Below, piece by piece: positions 16,407 through 26,238 of a DNA stretch of 64,000 bases. The number at the start of each line of letters is the position of its first letter. The first letter of the stretch is position 1. The position numbers and the translations under genes are program-made. Under the pieces are notes generated by a model that searched no databases, was not told the origin of the DNA, and saw only the letters and a list, made by a program, of their open reading frames with translations. This DNA is from Paraburkholderia fungorum (GTDB lineage Bacteria > Pseudomonadota > Gammaproteobacteria > Burkholderiales > Burkholderiaceae). Location of the stretch: the NCBI RefSeq assembly GCF_003610895.1, contig NZ_MCAS01000001.1, forward strand, positions 609,480 to 673,479, written 5' to 3'.

Positions 16407-17714
16407 TCAGCCGCTCACGGGTTTCTCGACATACGGCCGGATGATGAGAAGCGAGAGCGTGGACAGCAGGATGCCGGCCGTGATCGCTATGGCCGGGGCA
16501 AACCGGTTGCCGGTGAAGTCGGTCAGCCAGAGCGCCACCGGTTGAGTCAGCCCGCCAAACACGGCAACCGCGACGCTGTAAACCGTGCCGGTCGCCGTGA
16601 CGCGGATCGACTTCGGAAACAGCTCGGGGATCAGCGTCACCGAAGGCGAACCCTGCAGCGTGTACGGAATGATCAGCACCACGATCACCACGAACAGGCG
16701 CGACAGGCTCGGTGCGCTGCTGAGCCACGCATAGGCCGGGTAAAGGCTCGCGATCAGGATCACGCGGCCCACGACGATTGGAAGCGTACGTCCCACCGCA
16801 TCCGCGATCTTTCCCGCTAACGGCGACAGCACCGCGAGGAGAACACCGCTCGCGAGCGCGCACGCATACGATCCCGTTTCACCGAGCTTCAACGCGTGGA
16901 CGGCATAGGTGGGGATAAAGAAAATCACCATATATGCGGTGATGGTGCCGCCCATCAGCAGGAGAATGCCGCCAAGCAGGTTTCTGCCATGGCCGCTTAG
17001 CAAGGTGCTCAAGGGACGATGCGGAGCGCGTTGGCCAGCGGGTTCCGTAGTGGGCTCGAGCTCACTGAGACGCCGGCGAATCAGCACGCCGGCCGGCAAG
17101 ATCGCGGCACCGCAGAGAAACGGAATCCGCCATCCCCAGTCGTAAAGTGCATCGTGCGGCAAAGCGTATGAGAGCACCGTTGCAAAGGCCGCGCCGAGGG
17201 CGATGCCGATGCCCTGACTCGCGAGTTGCCAGCTCGTGTACCACGCACGCGATCCGGAAGGCGAGTACTCCAGCAGCACGACAAGGGAGGGACCGACTTC
17301 GCCGCCCGCCGAGAAGCCCTGAATCAGCCGCGCCACGATCATGATGCACGGAGCCGCGATGCCGATTTCCGCATAGGTCGGCGCGAGGCCGACCATGCAC
17401 GCACCCAGCGCCATCAGGGACAAGGTGAGTGTCATCGCGGACCGCCGTCCGGCGCGGTCCGCATAGATGCCAATCAGCACGCCGCCCAATGGGCGAATCA
17501 GAAAACCGACACCGAACGTCATGGCGGATAGCAGCAACTGACCCTGCGCATTTAGCGGCGAGAAGAAGTTCTTGCCGATCACGATCGCAAAGAAGCCGAA
17601 TACCGTAAAGTCGAAAAACTCCAGCGCGTTGCCGATGGTGGTCGCAACCAGCAGATTCGTTCGCGATGTAGCAGCCGGTTCATAGGCCGGTATATGTGTC
17701 GCTTGATTTGGCAT
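16407..17714 (-). CDS. MFS transporter, metabolite:H+ symporter (MHS) type
   Basis: 435 residues with 12 predicted membrane segments. It shows ATTIGNALEFFDFTVFGFFA at the N-terminus, the loop motif GIYADRAGRRSAM, and RLIQGFSAGGEVGPSLVVLLEY, all typical of the alpha-ketoglutarate/proline symporter group. ATG at 17714 follows AGGGGATG. It is 35 bp downstream of the M20 peptidase gene and upstream of a porin, all in one direction. Likely inner-membrane importer of an organic acid or an acyl amino acid; substrate unknown. Confidence 0.88.
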   Translation of the reverse strand: MPNQATHIPAYEPAATSRTNLLVATTIGNALEFFDFTVFGFFAIVIGKNFFSPLNAQGQLLLSAMTFGVGFLIRPLGGVLIGIYADRAGRRSAMTLTLSLMALGACMVGLAPTYAEIGIAAPCIMIVARLIQGFSAGGEVGPSLVVLLEYSPSGSRAWYTSWQLASQGIGIALGAAFATVLSYALPHDALYDWGWRIPFLCGAAILPAGVLIRRRLSELEPTTEPAGQRAPHRPLSTLLSGHGRNLLGGILLLMGGTITAYMVIFFIPTYAVHALKLGETGSYACALASGVLLAVLSPLAGKIADAVGRTLPIVVGRVILIASLYPAYAWLSSAPSLSRLFVVIVVLIIPYTLQGSPSVTLIPELFPKSIRVTATGTVYSVAVAVFGGLTQPVALWLTDFTGNRFAPAIAITAGILLSTLSLLIIRPYVEKPVSG

Positions 17715-17749
17715 TTACATCCCCTGGTCGGAGTGACGAACGCGTCGCG

Positions 17750-19144
17750 TCATGGCTTGTTGAAGGCTTCCACCGGGAAGCGGCCCAGTTCGTCGAGCAG
17801 CAAGGTCCATCCGCGTGTGCCCTCCTCGATCGAACTCAGGCGGAAGAATTCATTCGGCGCGTGCACGTCCTCGTCGGGCAGGTTGTAGCCGAACATCAGC
17901 GTATCGACGCCTAGCATCTCCTTGAATACAGCCGTGATCGGCACGCTCGCGCCGAGGCGCACATGCACCGGTTCGCGGTCATATTCGCGGTGCAACACGG
18001 CTCGCGCCGCCCGCACAAGCGGATGACTTTCCGCCAGTGTCGAAGCAGGCGCGCCGTTAAACTGGCTGACTATCTCCAGTTCGACGTCTTCGGGACATGC
18101 TGCATGCAGATGCTGCACGATCGCACGCAATACCTGTTCCGAGGTTTGCCCCTCGACGATGCGCACGGTGAGTTTTGCGCTCGCCGTGTGCGGAATGATC
18201 GTCTTCCCGCCGAGCCCGGTATAGCCGCCCCACATGCCATTGATGTCGAGTGCGGGCCGAAGCGTGATCTGCTCGCGCACGCTGTAACCCGGCTCTCCAT
18301 GATGGTTCGCACCAACCTCATCGAAGAAAGCGTTCGCGTCGAACGGAAACGCTGCCGTGTCGGCTTTCTCACGTGCATCCGGCTCGCAAGCGCCGGCATA
18401 AAAGCCAGCCACCGCAACCGTGCCATCGGGCCGGTGCAACGACGCGACGAGCGACGCCATTTCATGCAAGGCGTTGCGCACGCAACCGCCATACCGTCCC
18501 GAATGGAGATCCTTGTCCGCTGTGCGAAGGCGAAATTCCAGTTGACCGCTGCCGCGCGCCCCTGTGTTGATGGTGGGAAAAACCGCGCTGGCGCGACCGC
18601 CGTCCGCGGACAATATCGCATCCACACGCAGCAATTCGCGATGACGTTCGATGATGGCGTTTAATGTCGGGCTTCCGGTTTCCTCCTCACCTTCCAGGAA
18701 AACCTTCACGTTCACCGGACACGCGCCGGACACCGCGAGAAACGCGGCGATCACTTCCAGTGCGATCGTGGTCGAACCCTTGACGTCCGACGCACCGCGC
18801 GCATAAATGCGGCCGTTCTCGTACGTGGGTTCGAATGGCGGAGTGCGCCACATGTCGCCAGGTTCGGCGGGTTGCACGTCGTAATGACCATAGATCAACA
18901 CCGTGGGCTTGCCGGGCGCGCCGAGCCATTCACCGAAAACGGCCGGCTCGCCGCCCCCGTCCAGTTCGCGCACATTCGCGAGTCCCATCTCCCGTAAGCG
19001 CAAAAGAAGAAAGCTTCGGGCGTCACGCATATGAGTCGCGAACGTCGGATCGGCACTGACGCTGGGAATACGCAGCAGGGCGTCGAGCCGGGAACGTATG
19101 CCGGCGTGGTCGGCATTCAGATAGTCGATTACTTTTTGAATCAT
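17750..19144 (-). CDS. M20-family dipeptidase / deacylase
   Basis: 464 residues, the usual length of the CNDP-like M20 dipeptidases. Motifs: LIYGHYDVQP (metal His and catalytic Asp), YARGASDVKGS, FLEGEEETGSP with the Glu pair, and a late NEFFRLSSIEEG. ATG at 19144 is chosen because it begins the conserved N-terminal helix; the longer upstream frame has no homology. It would hydrolyse a dipeptide or N-acyl amino acid. It lies 62 bp after the esterase gene and 35 bp before the transporter, so the set probably works on one ester- or amide-linked compound. Confidence 0.87.
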   Translation of the reverse strand: MIQKVIDYLNADHAGIRSRLDALLRIPSVSADPTFATHMRDARSFLLLRLREMGLANVRELDGGGEPAVFGEWLGAPGKPTVLIYGHYDVQPAEPGDMWRTPPFEPTYENGRIYARGASDVKGSTTIALEVIAAFLAVSGACPVNVKVFLEGEEETGSPTLNAIIERHRELLRVDAILSADGGRASAVFPTINTGARGSGQLEFRLRTADKDLHSGRYGGCVRNALHEMASLVASLHRPDGTVAVAGFYAGACEPDAREKADTAAFPFDANAFFDEVGANHHGEPGYSVREQITLRPALDINGMWGGYTGLGGKTIIPHTASAKLTVRIVEGQTSEQVLRAIVQHLHAACPEDVELEIVSQFNGAPASTLAESHPLVRAARAVLHREYDREPVHVRLGASVPITAVFKEMLGVDTLMFGYNLPDEDVHAPNEFFRLSSIEEGTRGWTLLLDELGRFPVEAFNKP

Positions 19145-19206
19145 GGGTTCGTCCGGTTGATGAGTCCGCGGGCGTGGCTGGCTTTTCCCGCGGCGATACT
19201 GCAAGT

Positions 19207-20802
19207 TCAGTAGATCGCGGGGAATACGCCTTTGCCCCACAGCGTGCTGCATTTGTGCGTCGTCTCGAACGCCGTGTTCGATGCAGTGATCGACGGTATC
19301 GTCAGCTCCACCATCGACCGGTCAGACGGGCCCGCATAGCGCGGCCAATTGGGCAACGTGGCATCGGTCTTATTGCCGTTCGGATCGCCGTAGCGCGCGA
19401 AGTTGGCCAGATACGTCTTCATCTTTCCACCGAGTGCCTGCATCGCCGGATTCGTGCTGGCGGTGCTTACATCCGTGGGACCGAACCAGTACGTCGCATC
19501 GAGTCCGTGCTGCGAACCCAAATAGAAGCTCGTTGGATTGCTGGGGAACGAAAGCGCGGGATCGGTGAATTCCCAGCCATACACAGACACCCAGGCCGAC
19601 AACTCGTCACGGCGCGAACTGTTGCCGCATCCATACATGGCGTCCCCCATCGCGCGCGCAAAACCCTGAGCCGGGACTGCGTAGTTGGCGAGCGGGTACG
19701 CGGCGTCGATCTGCGTCATGTCATAGCCGGGCGGCGCCAATGAAGCCAACGCCGGAAGATAAGCTGCGGCCGGCAGGGTCGGCGGAACGAACAGGGTTCC
19801 TTCGTCGTACACACCACCGATCATCACCGGCACACGGTTGAAGTTGCCCGCGGCAAACGCGAGAGACGGCACCTGGGTGACGACGTGGCCGTCCACGGTG
19901 GGACGCCACTTACCTGCTCCCTGTGCCGCGACGATATCGGTCGCGGATTGCGCGCGCAAACAGGCCACCACGTCCGACGCGCTCGCGCATCCGGTGGCGG
20001 CGATCAGCGTGTTGCCTTGTGTCGCGGCGTCGCTCGGTTGGAGGTTGGAATAAGGGCCGCCACCGCCGCTCTCCATCACCGCCTTATTAAATAGTCCCTT
20101 CGATGCCGGCGATTCGAGCAGCGTGAAGGTCGACGTCGCGCCAGCCGACAGTCCCCAGATCGTCACGTTGTCCGGGTCACCACCGAACGCCGCGATGTTG
20201 TCGTGTACCCATTGAAGCGCGGCCTGTTGGTCGAGCACGGCAAAGTTGCCGAGGTTCGGGTCTTGAGTATCCGCCTGCAGCGCTGCATTGGCCAGATAGC
20301 CCAGGGCGCCGAGCCGGTAATTGAAGGACGCGTAGACCAGGTTGCCCTGGTTTGCGATGGTCGAGCCGTCCACCTGCGCACCGGAGCCCTGCACGAACGC
20401 GCCACCGTGGATATAGACGAGCACCGGCAGCTTGCTTCCAGGCGTGGCTGAAGCGGGCTTCTGAACATTGAGGTAGAGGCAATCCTCCGACATCTGATCC
20501 GCCGTGATGTCGTTGTTCGCAACCGACTGCGGACAGGCTTTTCCATATGCCGTGGCGCTGAGCGCGCCGCTACGTTGCACAGCCGGTTGCGGAGGACGCC
20601 ACCGCAGGGCGCCTACGGGTGGTTGAGCGTACGGTATGCCCAGATACGACATCACGTTGCCGTTTGCGGTGCCGGTGACCGGGCCCTGTTTCGTCGCCAC
20701 GGCCGACGGCTGAATGCCGCCAGACGAACCGCCGCCCCCGCATGCCACCAGCGAATGCACCGCCAATAGGGCGATGGTTGTTCTGAAACGTCTGATTTTC
20801 AT
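19207..20802 (-). CDS. Lipoprotein carboxylesterase (type B)
   Basis: 531 residues. The N-terminus is a lipoprotein signal with lipobox LVAC (Cys21) followed by a Gly/Ser linker. The type-B esterase core shows YLGIPYAQPPVGALRW, SEDCLYLNV, LVYIHGGAFVQG (oxyanion hole), and the nucleophile elbow GLSAG with Ser219, where most relatives have GESAG. It should be membrane-anchored and hydrolyse an ester outside the cytoplasm. It is the first gene of a minus-strand cluster and is divergent from a LysR gene, which probably controls it. Confidence 0.88.
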   Translation of the reverse strand: MKIRRFRTTIALLAVHSLVACGGGGSSGGIQPSAVATKQGPVTGTANGNVMSYLGIPYAQPPVGALRWRPPQPAVQRSGALSATAYGKACPQSVANNDITADQMSEDCLYLNVQKPASATPGSKLPVLVYIHGGAFVQGSGAQVDGSTIANQGNLVYASFNYRLGALGYLANAALQADTQDPNLGNFAVLDQQAALQWVHDNIAAFGGDPDNVTIWGLSAGATSTFTLLESPASKGLFNKAVMESGGGGPYSNLQPSDAATQGNTLIAATGCASASDVVACLRAQSATDIVAAQGAGKWRPTVDGHVVTQVPSLAFAAGNFNRVPVMIGGVYDEGTLFVPPTLPAAAYLPALASLAPPGYDMTQIDAAYPLANYAVPAQGFARAMGDAMYGCGNSSRRDELSAWVSVYGWEFTDPALSFPSNPTSFYLGSQHGLDATYWFGPTDVSTASTNPAMQALGGKMKTYLANFARYGDPNGNKTDATLPNWPRYAGPSDRSMVELTIPSITASNTAFETTHKCSTLWGKGVFPAIY

Positions 20803-20867
20803 GTCTCCTCCTTGCGTCTCGTTGTTTCAACGTGACCCAGAGAGTAAAAATCCGAAATCCATGTGTC

Positions 20868-20877
20868 CAATGCATTG
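20868..20877. promoter_or_regulatory. Palindrome in the esterase/LysR divergent promoter
   Basis: CAATGCATTG is a perfect 10-bp palindrome in the 133-bp AT-rich spacer between the esterase and the LysR gene. A related ACATTGT lies about 18 bp further right. It is a candidate regulator site only. Confidence 0.25.
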
Positions 20878-20935
20878 TTTTTCTCATTATGATTACATTG
20901 TCTGATACATCGTTGTCGAAGGAGACTCGCGGCAA

Positions 20936-21853
20936 ATGAACCTGCATCACCTCATGCACTTTCTGGCGGTCGCGGACACAGGCTCGTTCAGCCGCGCGTC
21001 CGAACTCGTCCACCTGACGCAACCAGCGTTGAGCCGCAGCATCCAGATGCTCGAGCAGGATCTGGGCGCGCGTCTGATCGACCGGGTCGGCAAGCGCAAT
21101 GAATTGACGCCCCTGGGCGTGGCGGTGGCGGAAAAGGCGCGCCGGATCGTGTCGGAAACCGTCGATCTCAAACGCACGGCCGAGTTGTTGAGTCAGGGCG
21201 AGGGCGGCCAGATCAGGCTGGGGCTGGGATACGCGCCGAGCGCCATGTTCGCGGGACCTTTGCTCACCTATATGCTCAGCCACTATCCGCGGGTCGACGT
21301 GCATCTTTCGACAGCCAGTCCCGACATACAACTCGCCGCCCTGCGTGAGCGGACGCTCGACGCGCTGCTGGTGCATTCACGCGCGGTGCGACCTCATGAC
21401 GATCTTCACCTCGACCTGATCGGTACCGCACAATCGGGATTCATGTGCCGGCGCGGGCATCCATTGGCGCGCCGCCGCAACGTCGGTTTCGACGAAATCC
21501 TCAATTTTCCCGTGGTCTCCACCATGCTCAGCGACGAGGCGACGCGCACCCTGGTGGAACAATTTGGTCCGGCAGCTCACTCGGCCCGGCTATTGCGGGC
21601 GTCCGCCGACTCCGCGACCGCCCTGATCGAAGCGGTGAACGCCACCGACGCCATTTTTCTCGGCGCCTTGGGTACGGCGCGAGCGTGGCTCGAAAAAGGC
21701 GAGATTGTGCTGGTCAAGCTCGACCGTCCGCTCGACATCGACGCACCGTATGCCTTCGTCACGCTAGCCGGGCGGACCCAGTCACCTGTGCTCGAAAAGG
21801 TTCGTGTGTTCTGCACGCAGTTGGTTGCGCAGAAGATAAGGAATGCGACTTGA
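20936..21853 (+). CDS. LysR-family regulator, divergent from the esterase cluster
   Basis: 305 residues. The N-terminal HTH is MNLHHLMHFLAVADTGSFSR then HLTQPALSRSIQMLEQDLG, followed by the substrate-binding-like effector domain. ATG at 20936 follows GGAG. Its position back-to-back with the esterase-dipeptidase-transporter-porin set makes it the likely regulator of that set. It converges with the oxidase gene at 21894 across 40 bp. Confidence 0.9.
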   Translation: MNLHHLMHFLAVADTGSFSRASELVHLTQPALSRSIQMLEQDLGARLIDRVGKRNELTPLGVAVAEKARRIVSETVDLKRTAELLSQGEGGQIRLGLGYAPSAMFAGPLLTYMLSHYPRVDVHLSTASPDIQLAALRERTLDALLVHSRAVRPHDDLHLDLIGTAQSGFMCRRGHPLARRRNVGFDEILNFPVVSTMLSDEATRTLVEQFGPAAHSARLLRASADSATALIEAVNATDAIFLGALGTARAWLEKGEIVLVKLDRPLDIDAPYAFVTLAGRTQSPVLEKVRVFCTQLVAQKIRNAT

Positions 21854-21893
21854 GGCGATAACCTGTCACGCCATCCCGGCGCAGCCCATTTTG

Positions 21894-23132
21894 TTATTTG
21901 AACCTGCTTGGAGAGTACGGTGTTGGGTCAATAAAAGTCCGCTCTCCCATCATCAACTCCGCGATCAGACGTCCGCTCGGGGGTGCCGCTGTCATTCCGT
22001 GCGTACCATGTCCAAAACATAGCCAAAGACCTGGCTTGTCTGCCATCCGGCCAATTACGGGCAGGCTATCGGGCGTGGAAGGGCGTTGCCCCGTCCAGAT
22101 TGACTGCGGTGACTGTGTCAACGCTGGAAATAGCTGCCTGGCATGAAACATAGCTTGATCGGCCCGTCTCTCGTTTGGCAAACCGTCGATCCCCGAGAAT
22201 TCAACCGTTCCGGCCACGCGAAGGCCATCAAGCATGGGCGTGAATCCTATGCCCCTGTTCCGGTGGATGAAAGGCAGGCCGATTTCGAGCCCGCTGTTTT
22301 TGATCATCACGTGGTATCCACGCTGGCTCTCAAGCGGGATCTTTATTCCTAGCGGTGCCAGAAGTTGCGCCGACCAGACTCCCGCTGCGACCACCACGTC
22401 GCTCGCACGGTGATTTCCAGTCGAAGTCAGAATCAGCCATTGTCCGTTTTCAGGAATGAGCTTGAAAACCGACTCCCGGTGAAACTGCCCGCCATCGGCA
22501 AGAATCGTCTCCGCAAGCGCAGAATTCAGTCCGGCCGGACTCACGGTGTGAGCATTTCCATTCTTTAGTATTCCAAATTTAACAGAATCAGAAATTTGCG
22601 GGTATAGCTTCCGGATGTCGGCAGGTGAAAGGGTGTCTACTTCGAGGCCGAATTGCGCGATCAGACGCCGCTCCAATTCGAGGGCAGAACCCGACGGCGG
22701 CGTGTCACTCAGAATGACCTCGCCCCCTTCGCGAATATAGCGGTCATAGAGTTCCTGCCCGAGCAGTCTCTTCCACTCCTTCAAAGCAGGTGCATGCAAC
22801 GCGTAAAGGCTGTGGGCGAGTGCCGTCATCCGTTGGAGTCTCCCAGCTCTCAACCAGAGGAAAAACCAAGGCAGGGCATGCAGAATATAGCGTGGATCGA
22901 TCGCCAGTGGCCCCATCGGGTCACGCAGCCACCCCGGTATTTTCCGAAGCATGCCTGGTTGAGCACCCGGCATGAAACTGTCCGGCGAAATGAAGCCTCC
23001 GTTCCCGAACGAGGCTCCACCGGGCGAAGGCAACGGATCGATGATTGCGACACGACGTCCGGCCAATTGCAGGCTCCGGGCCGCAGAAAGACCTGCAACG
23101 CCGCCACCTATTACGAGTATTGGATTACCCAT
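21894..23132 (-). CDS. FAD-dependent D-amino acid dehydrogenase-like oxidoreductase
   Basis: 412 residues of the DadA/DAO family. The FAD fold is at the start (PILVIGGGVAGLSAARSLQLAG), with FGNGGFISPDSFMPGA, VVVAAGVWSAQLL and a C-terminal CFGHGTHGMTAAPPSG. I use ATG 23132 because the Rossmann strand begins there and AAGG lies upstream; an ATG at 23171 would overlap the ABC gene stop (ATGA) and add 13 residues. It is the last gene of an amino-acid ABC importer operon, so it probably oxidises the imported D- or N-substituted amino acid to an imine or keto acid, fitting with the RidA gene nearby. Confidence 0.82.
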   Translation of the reverse strand: MGNPILVIGGGVAGLSAARSLQLAGRRVAIIDPLPSPGGASFGNGGFISPDSFMPGAQPGMLRKIPGWLRDPMGPLAIDPRYILHALPWFFLWLRAGRLQRMTALAHSLYALHAPALKEWKRLLGQELYDRYIREGGEVILSDTPPSGSALELERRLIAQFGLEVDTLSPADIRKLYPQISDSVKFGILKNGNAHTVSPAGLNSALAETILADGGQFHRESVFKLIPENGQWLILTSTGNHRASDVVVAAGVWSAQLLAPLGIKIPLESQRGYHVMIKNSGLEIGLPFIHRNRGIGFTPMLDGLRVAGTVEFSGIDGLPNERRADQAMFHARQLFPALTQSPQSIWTGQRPSTPDSLPVIGRMADKPGLWLCFGHGTHGMTAAPPSGRLIAELMMGERTFIDPTPYSPSRFK

Positions 23133-23167
23133 TGAAACCGTACCTTTTACGCAGGTTGACTGGATGC

Positions 23168-23959
23168 TCATGCGAGGAGGCGCTCAAGGAAACAGCGGGC
23201 TCTGTCAGTTCGAGGATTCGAGAAAATCTCAGATGGGGGGCCATCTTCGATGATGCGGCCTCCGTCCATGATGACCACCCGATTTGCGACTTCGCGTGCA
23301 AAGCCCATTTCATGCGTAACAACGACCATCGTCATACCGGCACTTGCCAGGTCACGCATAACCTTTAACACCTCGCCCACGAGTTCCGGGTCCAGCGCCG
23401 AGGTGGGCTCATCGAAGAGCATGATCTTCGGGTGCATCGTCAGCGCGCGCGCAATTGCCACACGTTGTTGCTGTCCTCCCGAGAGTTGCGATGGATAACA
23501 ACCCGCCTTCTCAGACAGCCCGACCTTTTTCAGCATCTCCAATGCGTCGCGCCTAACCTCAGCCTTGGGTCGTTTGAGCACAACCGTCGGCGCGAGACAG
23601 AGGTTTTCCAAGGCAGTCATGTGCGGAAACAACTCGAAGTGCTGAAACACCATGCCGATGCCGCGCCGCCGGAAACACACCTCAGCAGTCTTCAATTCAT
23701 AGAGTTTATGTCCTTGCTGGCGATACCCCACCAGTTCCCCGTCCACGCTAAGCCGGCCCGAATCCACGTATTCAAGATGGTTCATGCAACGTAGCAATGT
23801 GGATTTACCCGACCCCGAAGGGCCTATGATGCAGACCACCTCTCCCTGCCCGACGTTAAGGTTGATCCCTTTAAGAACTTCCGTGCTCCCGTAGTTCTTG
23901 CAAACGTCTTGAGCCTCGACCATCACCTTGCGAGATTGCATAGCATCGGTGCTCATCAT
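23168..23959 (-). CDS. ABC transporter ATP-binding protein, polar amino acid type
   Basis: 263 residues with Walker A GPSGSGKS, signature LSGGQQQR, Walker B IMLFDEP, and the GlnQ/HisP-like N-terminus ([18 protein letters not shown]). ATG at 23959 overlaps the permease stop (TGATG) and has GGGGAAAG upstream. With the adjacent permease and binding protein it forms one importer for a polar or opine-like amino acid. Confidence 0.93.
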   Translation of the reverse strand: MMSTDAMQSRKVMVEAQDVCKNYGSTEVLKGINLNVGQGEVVCIIGPSGSGKSTLLRCMNHLEYVDSGRLSVDGELVGYRQQGHKLYELKTAEVCFRRRGIGMVFQHFELFPHMTALENLCLAPTVVLKRPKAEVRRDALEMLKKVGLSEKAGCYPSQLSGGQQQRVAIARALTMHPKIMLFDEPTSALDPELVGEVLKVMRDLASAGMTMVVVTHEMGFAREVANRVVIMDGGRIIEDGPPSEIFSNPRTDRARCFLERLLA

Positions 23960-24873
23960 CACTTTCCCCTCTTCATTGTCTTTACCGACTTGTTCAGACG
24001 GCGTTCGATATGGGTTTGAGCGATGGTCAGAATCGTCGTAACCACCCCGTACCAAATGACGGCAACCATCAGGAGCGGAATCTGTTCAAACGTACGAGAG
24101 TAAATTTGCTGGACCGTCGTCAGCAATTCCGTGTAAGCGATCACGCTAACCAGCGACGTCGCCTTCACCATGGATATCACCTCATTGCTGAGCGGCGGAA
24201 CGACCACTCGCATTGCCTGCGGAAAGACTATGTGCCGCATTGCACGAAGCGGCGTCATGCCAAGCGCCAAAGCCGCACGAGTCTGGCCCGTCGACACCGA
24301 CAGGATGCCGGAGCGCACAATTTCAGAAACATACGCTGCCTGGGCGAGACCAAGCCCGAGAACCGCCGCTATCAATTGAGTGATTACCTTGTTGGTCGCC
24401 ACAATCTTGATCGAAGGTCCAAACGGAATACCGATAGACAGCACCGGAACCAACGCTGAGAAGAAATAGATGAACAGAATCATCACTAGCGGCGGAATAC
24501 CACGGAAAATCCACGTATAGGACGCGCTCGACCACGATAAAAGTGGATTTTCCGAAAGCCGCATGATCGCAAGCAGAATGCCAAGACTGATGCCGACGAT
24601 CTCCGCTAAAACCGTTAGAAGCAGGGTATCTCCGACTCCCGTCAGAACCGGCCCGCTAAACAGGTACTCCCATACCGTATTCCAGAGCCAACGGGGATTC
24701 GTAATCAGAAGATCAGAAATGCTAAGGATGACGTACAGCATGAGCGCAGCGCTGAGCCAACGGCCAGGATGGCGCAGCGGCACAACCACAAAGCCCTCGC
24801 TGTTTGATTTGTCGGTCTCCCTGGTCGACGGAGAGGAGCGCGAATCAGCAAGAGAAGGGGTTTGATTTCGCAT
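23959..24873 (-). CDS. ABC transporter permease, polar amino acid type
   Basis: 304 residues. The HisM/GlnP-type core shows [21 protein letters not shown], the conserved [17 protein letters not shown], and the EAA-like loop [23 protein letters not shown]. About 50 hydrophilic residues precede the first membrane segment, so it is longer than the usual 220-240. ATG at 24873 has GAGGTGA upstream. Only one permease gene is present, suggesting a homodimeric channel. Confidence 0.92.
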   Translation of the reverse strand: MRNQTPSLADSRSSPSTRETDKSNSEGFVVVPLRHPGRWLSAALMLYVILSISDLLITNPRWLWNTVWEYLFSGPVLTGVGDTLLLTVLAEIVGISLGILLAIMRLSENPLLSWSSASYTWIFRGIPPLVMILFIYFFSALVPVLSIGIPFGPSIKIVATNKVITQLIAAVLGLGLAQAAYVSEIVRSGILSVSTGQTRAALALGMTPLRAMRHIVFPQAMRVVVPPLSNEVISMVKATSLVSVIAYTELLTTVQQIYSRTFEQIPLLMVAVIWYGVVTTILTIAQTHIERRLNKSVKTMKRGK

Positions 24874-24886
24874 GATGCGGTTCACC

Positions 24887-25741
24887 TCAGAGCCAGGCGT
24901 CGTTGATTGTGAACTTGTCGACCATGGTTGCACCTTGTCCCCATTTGTCGAGGATTTCCTTATATTTTCCGCTCTTCTGGACGGCCTCCAGCCCCGCTTT
25001 GATTGCATCTCGCAACTGAATGTTTTGCTTGCTAACCGCATAACCCAGGAGCGCAATGGGATGCATTTCGCCAGCCAGCTGGAGCGTTGAAGGGGCCTGA
25101 CTCACGTCATAGCCAACAGCCGCGCTGTCACCTGACCAGACGTCAGCCCGATCCGAGCGGAGCGCAAGAACAGCGCCGTTAGGATCTGCAAAGGTCTGGA
25201 CCTCCAGTGGTTTTCCGGCGGTTTGGCATTTCACCTGTTGAGCGTTGAGCTCCTTTTCCTGGAAAGTGCCTCTAACCACAGCGACCCGTTTTCCACAAAG
25301 GCTCGCCAGGTTAGTAATTCCATTTGCATTGCCCTTCAATGTAGCCATACCGACTCCGGCCTTAACATAATCGACGAAGTCAACTTGCGGCTGGCGGGAT
25401 TTCAGATCCCCGATCGAACCAACGGCGAGATCAGCGCGGCCGGCCGTGATCGACGGAATCAGGCTATCGAACGTACCCATGGTGTATTCGAGCTTAACGC
25501 CCAGCGCCTCGACCACCGCCCGCGTCAGGTCAGCCTCCATGCCCTCGATGGTGCGTACATCCTTTCCGAGGAAAAGCATGGGTGGCCCGCTCTCGGCCGC
25601 AACCACTCGCAGTACGCCTGCGTCGCGAACAGATTGAGGCAAGAGCCTGGTCAAGCCTGTTTCAGCATATGCCGGCAACGCAACCAAAGCGGATAGAGCA
25701 AGCGCCAACGCCGGCGCGGCGAATTTCTTAAAGAATTTCAT
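24887..25741 (-). CDS. ABC transporter periplasmic amino-acid-binding protein
   Basis: 284 residues with a signal peptide (MKFFKKFAAPALALALSALV, cleaved near AYA) and a family-3 solute-binding fold. Visible blocks are GMEADLTRAVVEALGVKLEY, DSLIPSITAGRADLAVGSI, and LRDAIKAGLEAVQKSGKYKEILDKWG. ATG at 25741 has GGGAGG upstream. It is the first gene of the importer operon. An element shared with the ridA promoter lies 70 bp upstream. Confidence 0.92.
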   Translation of the reverse strand: MKFFKKFAAPALALALSALVALPAYAETGLTRLLPQSVRDAGVLRVVAAESGPPMLFLGKDVRTIEGMEADLTRAVVEALGVKLEYTMGTFDSLIPSITAGRADLAVGSIGDLKSRQPQVDFVDYVKAGVGMATLKGNANGITNLASLCGKRVAVVRGTFQEKELNAQQVKCQTAGKPLEVQTFADPNGAVLALRSDRADVWSGDSAAVGYDVSQAPSTLQLAGEMHPIALLGYAVSKQNIQLRDAIKAGLEAVQKSGKYKEILDKWGQGATMVDKFTINDAWL

Positions 25742-25810
25742 CCGACAATCCTCCCTTGCGATTCTTAAGTTGAATATTACTAATTGAACCGGTGCGTCCC
25801 CCATGTGATC

Positions 25811-25855
25811 CAGAATCGCATGGCCATAATTGGCTGCCTAATCACCTTTTCTGAT
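25811..25855 (-). promoter_or_regulatory. 45-bp element upstream of the ABC importer, shared with ridA
   Basis: This 45-bp stretch aligns without gaps to 28445-28489, 35 of 45 positions identical. The ends CAGAATCGCATG and CTGAT and the core GCCTAATCAC are invariant. It contains a near inverted repeat ATTGG-N4-CTAAT at 25829-25842. It probably holds the operator and core promoter recognised by the LysR or AsnC protein encoded between the two copies. Confidence 0.6.
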
Positions 25856-25881
25856 ACACCATAAGCGGGTCGCATGGCCAT

Positions 25882-26118
25882 TCAGTCAGCATGCGGGCGG
25901 TCTTCGACGACCTTGTGCTCGAGCCATTTGACGAAGTTCGCCGCGTAGCGGATCTCGTTTTGAGACTCTGGGAGGGGCTTACCCCAATCTTGCGAAAGCA
26001 GTGCCGCGAGATCGGCCGGATTCAGAACCGCAACGGCGGTGGCGCCGTTGCTATGTGCCCAGGCACCGCCCATATACCAGAGCGATTTGAAGAACAGGAT
26101 CGGATGTCCTGGCGGCAT
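25882..26118 (-). pseudogene. Remnant of a succinate-semialdehyde dehydrogenase (GabD-like) gene
   Basis: The 78-codon frame contains two pieces of the GabD N-terminus joined together. LWYMGGAWAHSNGATAVAVL resembles the start of SSADH; it then jumps directly to DLAALLSQDWGKPLPESQNE and continues with IRYAANFVKWLEHK, which matches the region DDLA..EQGKPLAEARGEI. About 40-45 residues are missing at the join and roughly 380 residues of the catalytic part are absent. It cannot be an active aldehyde dehydrogenase. It lies upstream of the ABC operon and may mark an earlier, longer amino-acid catabolic cluster. A small functional protein cannot be excluded but seems unlikely. Confidence 0.65.
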
Positions 26119-26238
26119 GCCTGAACTCCTCGCCGGTTTTTGCAGCGTTTATTCTGGAGCGAGACACGTTGCCGAAACTTCTAATGTCCGAGCCGTTCGT
26201 TTATGTTTTTTCGCATGTGGATACCGCCGCGAGAAAAT

